A stretch of 64,000 bases of DNA, taken from positions 186,001 through 250,000 of the forward strand of contig NZ_JBBVGR010000001.1 in the NCBI RefSeq assembly GCF_038148855.1, written 5' to 3'. Below are positions 58,508-64,000 of this stretch, in pieces. The DNA comes from Phycobacter sedimenti. Lineage in GTDB: Bacteria; Pseudomonadota; Alphaproteobacteria; Rhodobacterales; Rhodobacteraceae. The notes beneath the pieces were generated by a model. The model ran no database searches. It was given only the letters and a program-made list of their open reading frames with translations, and was not told the origin of the DNA. Both the position numbers and the translations under genes were made by a program. Numbering within the stretch: position 1 is the stretch's first letter; every line of letters begins with the position of its first letter.

Positions 58508-61500
58508 TCAGTGCACCAACAGCTGGGCTTCGTGTTTCTTGAGCGAGCGGCGCGCCGAGGTATAGGCTTCACGCCCTTCGGCCGATTTTAGCTCGGGGAA
58601 GAGTTCAAACACCTCGTTCCGCTGCCCCTGATCGAGGCCGCGCAGGGTCAGATCGCCAGGCTGGAAGCTTTCGGTCCAGGCCCCGTCCGACAGCACCACC
58701 TCGTGCTGATCGAACATGAAGTGGATGTAGGTGACAGCCGTGGTTTCGACCGCGTCGATGCCCTCAAGTCCGGTCAGATGCTTGGCTGCAACCAGAACCT
58801 CACGATCTTCGAAGTAGAGTGCCGTCTTGTCATTGGCGACCAGAACCCGGTGGTTGGGGCTGACCATCATGTCGCGTTCCGGCAGACCGTTGCCCAAGGC
58901 CCCTTTGCGGATAAGGACCGGTTGCAAATGCGCGGCATGTGCCAGGTCTTGAGCTGTCAGGCTGCGCGTTCCGATCCAGCGGATTTCCTGAATACCGTTG
59001 TCACGGGTGATCACGCGGTCGCCCACCGTCAGCTCTTCGACCTTCCGCTCTCCGTTTGGAGTGGCAATCAGGGTGCCCGGCGTGAAACAGGGGATGATCC
59101 GCTCGATCTCGCGGTAGGTCATCGTTCCGATGACCGAGTCCGAACCGTCCAGCAGATCGATGCTTCCCGAATAGCTGTTTCCATCTGCATCCAGAGTGCG
59201 GGACGTGATCACGAAGTTCTGCCCGGTCAGGTCCAGAGTATCGTAGTCGTCACCACCCGAGCCGCCATCAACTGTATCTCCGTCAGTGCCGCCAATAAAG
59301 GTATCCCGATCCGCACCGCCGCTGAGCGAGTCCGTGCCATGCCCCCCGGTGATCATATCGTTTCCGGCGCCGCCGGCTACGGTGTCGTCGTCGATGCCCG
59401 CGTCGATCGTATCGTCGCCCTCACCGCCCGAAATCAGGTCGTCATCGTCCTGACCGAAGATCAGATCGTTGCCTGCGCCCCCTTCGATCGTGTCCATACC
59501 GTTGGTGGGGTCAGGATCAACCGGGCGGCCGTCGGCGCCATCGTCCATGATGTTGAGGCCATCCGGGAAAGCCGGGTCGAGGCCCCCATAGAGCGTGTCG
59601 TCGCCCGCACCGCCCAAAAGCACGTCGGAACCTTCGCCACCGGTGATCACATCATTATCAGCACCACCATCGACCGTGTCATCGTCGATACCGGCATTGA
59701 TCACATCATCACCAGCTCCCCCCGAAACAAGATCCGCGTCATCTCCGGTGAAGATGGTGTCATTTCCCGCGCCACCTGCAACGGTGTCCATGTCATCTGT
59801 CGGATCCGCATCGGCCGGGATCGGCGGGATGGGCGGCGTCGTACCCGTATATCCCGGAAAGCCACGATCCGGCAGCGGAGTAGGCTCATTGCCGGAGGTG
59901 TCGATGAAATCATCGCCCTCGCCGCCGTCGACGCTGTCGGAGCCATCGCCGCCGATCAGGCTGTCATCGCCGCCGTTGCCGAAGATCGCGTCATCGCCGT
60001 CGCCGCCGTCGATTGTGTCATTGCCAGGCACGATCGGCGCAGTCGGGTCGGTGGCGTCGAAATAGACATCCGTGACATCGATTTCGCTGTTGTTTACCCC
60101 GTCCTGGCTGTGTTCGATCACGATCCGCGAAACCGGGCCCGGAATGGTCACCAGCAATGAGTGGTCAGGATTGTCGTCGCTGACATAGGTTCCTGATACG
60201 GAAACACCGGCGATGTCGTCTCCTGGCACGCCATCGGTATCGGACAGCGTCAGCGCCGGGCCACCGGCCAGATTGACCACGACCGGGTTTCCGGCCGCAT
60301 CGAATGCCGTGATCTGAACCGTGCTGTCGCCGTCAATGTCGTTGACGCGGAAGGACACGTTGCCAACTGCGTCGGAGAACTCAAGCTGATAGCCGGCGCT
60401 GTTCCCATCGCCGTTCATGTCTGATGCAAGACCGCTGTTGGCATCTGCCGTATTTCCGCCGGTATCGATGTTTCCGGTGAACTGGGTCACATCGCCAAAT
60501 TCCGTATCCACAGCGGACGATTGAGACAGCACCGAGAAATCGACAGTCACCGAGCCGGTATCCTGGCTGAAACCGCCGCTCAGATCATCTCCGTCGTCCA
60601 CGGCGCTTGCATCATCAGGGTCCGGCGCAAGATCCCACTGGAACACCTCGCGGCTGCTGCTGCCCGCTCCGGGCGCATCGGTATCGCCTTCGATGACGTC
60701 ATTGCCTGCACCGCCGCTCAGGCTGTCGGCCCCTGCCCCACCATGGATGGTGTCGTCAGAAGCACCAGCAAGAACCGTGTCATCGCCTGCTCCGGCACTG
60801 ACCAGATCAGCATCGGGATCGACAGATGGGTTGATTGCATCGCCGGCGTCGATCCGGTCGCCCTCGGGATCACCGGTGTAGCCAAGATCAATCAGATCAT
60901 CCGTTGCACCACCCTCGACAATTCCATCCAGGCCGCCCGAGATGACATCCTCATCCAGCACTGCAACATAGTCGATCATCCCGTCAAACGACTGCGAACC
61001 ATCTCCGGCTGCTCCGATGGAGAAGCTATCATCCCCAGAGCCAACAACATCCAGGGTCAACCCCGAGACATCATCTCCTGCGGTGGCCACGGTTCCCTGG
61101 GTGGTATTTTCCACCACCATTGTCTGGCCGCCGTCGGTCCAGCTGTATTTGACGTTCAGGATGTCCCCATAGGTGAAAAAGCCAGGATCTGTTGACAAAA
61201 GAACCGAGGCGCCGCCGTCCGCATGCAGGACTTCCACCGCGCCCTCAGGGGTGATACGGATCTCAAAATTCTCGCCATCCGCATCCCCTGCCGTGTCCAG
61301 ACCGCGGCTGACGACGGTCTGATTGTCCGAGACAGGCACGGCGCTGGGGCGGAATGTGGTGATGATGGTGCCTTCGGTCAGATCAAATGGTCCATCCTGG
61401 CTCCCGTCCACCGTGAATTGAGTATCGCTGCCATTCCCCATCATCCAGCCACCCGCATAAGAGGTGGACGCAGACCCTGCCCCGTCTTGAGCTATGCCGT

Positions 61501-61594
61501 CGCCAAGCCCGGTATCATCCTGCGTGTAGCCGTCTCGAAAGTCCCAAAGTCCAACCAGATTGGCCGAATAAGGATTGTCAAAATTGTTAGCCAT
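58508..61594 (-). CDS. Large RTX protein with LamG-like N terminus and C-terminal Hint domain
   Basis: The ATG at 61594 has AAGGAGG five bases upstream, giving 1028 residues; a GTG one codon earlier is too close to it. Residues ~10-220 look like a concanavalin/LamG-type domain (ANLVGLWDF, GMIDYVAVLDEDV). RTX repeats occupy ~265-305 and ~525-780 (GGAGADSLSGGAGNDVIEGD), separated by a ~200-residue beta-rich domain. A Hint domain spans ~837-980, from CFTPGTLIATPNGERKVEEL to HEVVLSDGAWTESFQPG, with the VSPNHRVLV block. There is no signal peptide, which fits type I secretion. Hint domains can self-cleave, but processing here is unproven. Confidence 0.88.
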   Translation of the reverse strand: MANNFDNPYSANLVGLWDFRDGYTQDDTGLGDGIAQDGAGSASTSYAGGWMMGNGSDTQFTVDGSQDGPFDLTEGTIITTFRPSAVPVSDNQTVVSRGLDTAGDADGENFEIRITPEGAVEVLHADGGASVLLSTDPGFFTYGDILNVKYSWTDGGQTMVVENTTQGTVATAGDDVSGLTLDVVGSGDDSFSIGAAGDGSQSFDGMIDYVAVLDEDVISGGLDGIVEGGATDDLIDLGYTGDPEGDRIDAGDAINPSVDPDADLVSAGAGDDTVLAGASDDTIHGGAGADSLSGGAGNDVIEGDTDAPGAGSSSREVFQWDLAPDPDDASAVDDGDDLSGGFSQDTGSVTVDFSVLSQSSAVDTEFGDVTQFTGNIDTGGNTADANSGLASDMNGDGNSAGYQLEFSDAVGNVSFRVNDIDGDSTVQITAFDAAGNPVVVNLAGGPALTLSDTDGVPGDDIAGVSVSGTYVSDDNPDHSLLVTIPGPVSRIVIEHSQDGVNNSEIDVTDVYFDATDPTAPIVPGNDTIDGGDGDDAIFGNGGDDSLIGGDGSDSVDGGEGDDFIDTSGNEPTPLPDRGFPGYTGTTPPIPPIPADADPTDDMDTVAGGAGNDTIFTGDDADLVSGGAGDDVINAGIDDDTVDGGADNDVITGGEGSDVLLGGAGDDTLYGGLDPAFPDGLNIMDDGADGRPVDPDPTNGMDTIEGGAGNDLIFGQDDDDLISGGEGDDTIDAGIDDDTVAGGAGNDMITGGHGTDSLSGGADRDTFIGGTDGDTVDGGSGGDDYDTLDLTGQNFVITSRTLDADGNSYSGSIDLLDGSDSVIGTMTYREIERIIPCFTPGTLIATPNGERKVEELTVGDRVITRDNGIQEIRWIGTRSLTAQDLAHAAHLQPVLIRKGALGNGLPERDMMVSPNHRVLVANDKTALYFEDREVLVAAKHLTGLEGIDAVETTAVTYIHFMFDQHEVVLSDGAWTESFQPGDLTLRGLDQGQRNEVFELFPELKSAEGREAYTSARRSLKKHEAQLLVH

Positions 61595-61597
61595 CAC

Positions 61598-62406
61598 AGC
61601 CTCCTTGGCGGCACACTATCGTACCCAGAACCTTGTTTGACGCCGGATAGTAAAAAGTGCCGACGCGACAACGCAGGTACGGCCAACGCCGCAATGCGGC
61701 CCTTTGCGAAACGGGGGATGGATCGGATGCGAACCGCTTTCAACGTGGCGCGTCACACTTTCCACAGGCGCAAAACGGGCTCCTTCCGTCGACGAGAGAA
61801 GTCAACAGTGCCGCAGCAGACGAATTAACCTGAGCGCATGCAACTGAAACAGAAGACCGGCACCAACGATCGACACACTCACCGAACAGCCCCCCCAAAC
61901 GGGCAATCTCAAGCTACTCCACGGCCCCACACCGACAAAGAAAAAAATTTAATGAAGTTTTAAAAACCAACGCGCTGGAAGGATAACGGCCAATCCCCCC
62001 CTGCCGGCGACGGGATCAGTTTCACCGGACATATCAGTGTTGCGTTTCAAGGACTTGAAGCACCGCGCCCGCTTGGAAACTCACCGAAGGATTGGCCTGC
62101 CCCATGTCACGTGAGCCGGAATTTAGCGGCAACTGTTTCCAATCAGCTTTCAATAAGGCGTGCTACTTGGACAAAACAACCAAAAAAAGGCAAAGTGGGC
62201 GACATTCCCGACCTTGCGAAGACCGACACAATCAACCCACACAAACCAAACTGTCGACGAAAGCGAAACACCGTCCCCTTAGCAGGCAGGAGCGAATCAC
62301 ATCATAATAGCCCGCCGCTGGTGTATGTATGGTGTCTGTGGCAGGGCGGGCAACGCTGTCCTCCTTGCAGTGAGGCTGCACAGTTCAGAAAAGGCCTGTG
62401 TGGAGA
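61598..62406. other. Long intergenic region without a recognised gene
   Basis: About 800 bases between two minus-strand genes. Short open frames occur on the plus strand (for example from 62111), but none has a good ribosome binding site or a recognisable family. The part 61900-62000 is AT-rich (AAAGAAAAAAATTTAATGAA). It probably contains the promoter of the RTX/Hint gene and the 3' end of the MscS-type transcript. No clear terminator was found. Confidence 0.5.
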
Positions 62407-64000
62407 TCAGTCGTCCCCATCGGCTTCATCCGGGTCAAGATCTTCCAGATCGGGTTTCACGGGGCCTTTGGATGGATCGGCTGGCCTGGATCCAGCTGGC
62501 AACGGGCCGAAAGGGGTTTGCAATTTATCGAGGTTGCGGATCCAGATATCGCGCTGGGCAAACGGGATTTCGATCCCCGCGTCATGGAAGCGCCGGGCAA
62601 TCTCGTAGTTCATGTCCGATTTGACCGACAGCACCCAATTCACATCGCGAAGGATAGCGCGGATTTCAAACTCAAGGCTATCGGCGCCAAAACCCTGGAA
62701 GATCACGCTTGGCCCTGGGTTCATGAGAACCATCGGATGCGCTTCGGCGATTTCCAGCAGGATGGATTCAACCAGCCGCAAATCGGTGCCATAGGCAACA
62801 CCAACCGGCACGATCACACGACCGACCGTATTGTTGCGGGTGTAGTTGGTGACGGTGCCACTGATCAGGTCCGAATTCGGAACGATAACATCCGTGCGGT
62901 CAAAGGTCTCGATCCTGGTCGAACGCACGGAAATGTCACGCACATAGCCCATCAAACCGCCGACCTCGATCCAGTCCCCTTTCGAAATCGGGCGCTCAAT
63001 CAACAAAATGATGCCCGAGACGAAGTTCGAAACGATGGTTTGAAGACCAAACCCGATGCCGACCGAAAGAGCCCCCGCGACAATCGCCAGCGACGACAGA
63101 TCGAGCCCCGCAAGCGAAATCGCAATCACCGCCGACAGGAAGATACCCACATACCCCAGGCCGGAAACGATGGCGTTCTGCCCACCGGGATCGATCCGGG
63201 TTTTCGGAAGCAGCGTATTGCGCAGGCTGCTTTGCACGATCCGCGTGGTTACGTAGCCCACACCAAAGACCAAGGCAAAGCTCAGAAAGGCCGCCGGAGA
63301 AATCCGCGTATCGCCAATCTGAAAGCCCGCCAGGAAACTGGACCACAGCTCGGTCAGATCAGCCACCCGTGCGCCCCAGATCAAGGCCAGCAAAGGCACC
63401 GCCAGAAGGACCAGGAAAAACCCGATCATCGCCGCAAAAAGGGAATCCCTAGCGGCCTGCCCCCGGCCGCTGACCAAACCGTAGATGTCGCCAATGAACC
63501 GCTGCAGGACCAGCGTCGCCCCCAGGAGTGCAATGGTCGAAATAGCAGGGAAAATCAGCGCCTCTGCCGCATTTGTGTATCCGACTGCCGAAAGCAACGG
63601 TGCCAGAACCGCCAGAGCAAAGGTTCCGCGACGGATCAGGGCAAAGACGCGGCTCAGACCGCTGATCGCAGCATCGTCGCCCTCTGCAGTCCCATCCACG
63701 GGTGGCACCAGCGCAAGCTTCTGTACTCGCATCAGGACAAGGGCCGAAGCCACGACAATGGGGAATCCAAGCACCGCATGAGACTCGACCGAGATCCGCT
63801 CGATCTGTTCCAATCGGATCAGGACGTCCTGCAGTACCAGGATCAGGGCCAACAGGTCCACCAGCAGGCGGGCCTGCCGACGCCGGTTGTCCGGCACTCC
63901 CACCAGGGCCTCTACTCCGCTGGCCGGAAAAAGCTGTTCTCCCAGCCAGTGGAAACTCAGGATGAGCAAGGCCCAATAGGGTACATAATTGCCAAGCAGA
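62407..64000 (-). CDS. MscS-family mechanosensitive channel, 5' end outside the window
   Basis: The minus-strand frame stays open to the right edge (LLGNYVPYWALLILSFHWLG at its visible start), so the gene is partial; 530 residues are visible. About ten hydrophobic helices precede the MscS pore and beta domain: GALSVGIGFGLQTIVSNFVS is the pore-lining TM3 motif, and ERPISKGDWIEVGGLMGYVR and IVPNSDLISGTVTNYTRNN form the beta domain. The tail is acidic and Pro-rich (DLEDLDPDEADGDD). Large MscK-like channels of this layout release solutes on membrane stretch. Confidence 0.93.
   Translation of the reverse strand, partial: LLGNYVPYWALLILSFHWLGEQLFPASGVEALVGVPDNRRRQARLLVDLLALILVLQDVLIRLEQIERISVESHAVLGFPIVVASALVLMRVQKLALVPPVDGTAEGDDAAISGLSRVFALIRRGTFALAVLAPLLSAVGYTNAAEALIFPAISTIALLGATLVLQRFIGDIYGLVSGRGQAARDSLFAAMIGFFLVLLAVPLLALIWGARVADLTELWSSFLAGFQIGDTRISPAAFLSFALVFGVGYVTTRIVQSSLRNTLLPKTRIDPGGQNAIVSGLGYVGIFLSAVIAISLAGLDLSSLAIVAGALSVGIGFGLQTIVSNFVSGIILLIERPISKGDWIEVGGLMGYVRDISVRSTRIETFDRTDVIVPNSDLISGTVTNYTRNNTVGRVIVPVGVAYGTDLRLVESILLEIAEAHPMVLMNPGPSVIFQGFGADSLEFEIRAILRDVNWVLSVKSDMNYEIARRFHDAGIEIPFAQRDIWIRNLDKLQTPFGPLPAGSRPADPSKGPVKPDLEDLDPDEADGDD

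Noticed and set aside
58703..60160. 485-codon plus-strand open frame opposite the RTX/Hint gene
   Set aside because: The complement of GG-D repeat codons gives long stop-free frames; the RTX and Hint motifs are on the minus strand.
58508..61594. Tandem DNA repeat or CRISPR-like array in the RTX gene
   Set aside because: The periodicity is explained by nonapeptide RTX codons; repeats are degenerate and have no spacer structure.
62320..62375. TTG-started 18-codon minus-strand ORF after AAGGAGG
   Set aside because: Too short, non-ATG start, and no hydrophobic or charged pattern; probably chance.

Overview
The window looks like a chromosomal segment of a marine-type alphaproteobacterium of the Rhodobacterales (Roseobacter group). 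The evidence is the GC-rich codon use, CtrA together with SciP (DUF1153), a LexA box of the GAAC-N7-GAAC type, a VPLPA-CTERM protein, a C-terminal Hint domain on an RTX protein, a holin/GH108 endolysin pair of the gene-transfer-agent (GTA) type, and the typical gene orders moaC-moeA-lexA-comEC-gltX-gltA and pyrH-frr-uppS-cdsA-dxr-rseP-bamA-skp-fabZ-lpxA-lpxI-lpxB. I found no tRNA or rRNA gene, CRISPR array, intact insertion sequence or prophage.

Layout: 1-7.4 kb holds the end of molybdopterin synthesis (moaC, moeA), the SOS repressor lexA with its own LexA box, comEC, gltX and gltA. 7.6-15.5 kb is mixed: a small RTX protein, a PaaG-like crotonase, ccmF-ccmH for cytochrome c maturation, the GTA-type lysis pair, psd, a thioesterase and a second crotonase. 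15.5-20.5 kb carries a structured non-coding stretch overlapping a short ORF, then trmFO, gluQ, hisI, a NifU/IscU-like scaffold gene and a soluble chemoreceptor. 20.6-26.7 kb is a DNA repair and cell-cycle block: a 40-codon membrane-peptide ORF behind a LexA-type box, then recG, ligA, ctrA and sciP. 26.8-40.3 kb contains mnmA and the long envelope-biogenesis cluster (lipid A, outer-membrane protein assembly, isoprenoid and phospholipid precursors, pyrH, frr). 40.4-55.7 kb holds miaA, an AraC regulator, a di-haem peroxidase, a lytic transglycosylase, ssb, a VPLPA-CTERM protein, a site-2 protease, aroK-aroB, xerD, a CorC-like protein and an MFS permease.

55.7-62.4 kb is the most accessory-looking part. 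It has a decayed GcvT-domain FAD oxidoreductase, a MobA-like nucleotidyltransferase, an AT-richer secreted protein next to an IS5-type transposase fragment, and a large RTX/Hint protein. An MscS-type channel gene runs off the right edge.

Functional links: LexA, CtrA/SciP, ComEC, the GTA-type lysis genes and RecG/LigA all belong to processes that meet in DNA damage, DNA exchange and recombination. The least explained items are the small ORF at 20656-20778 under a LexA-type box, and the hairpin cluster with a short ORF upstream of trmFO.
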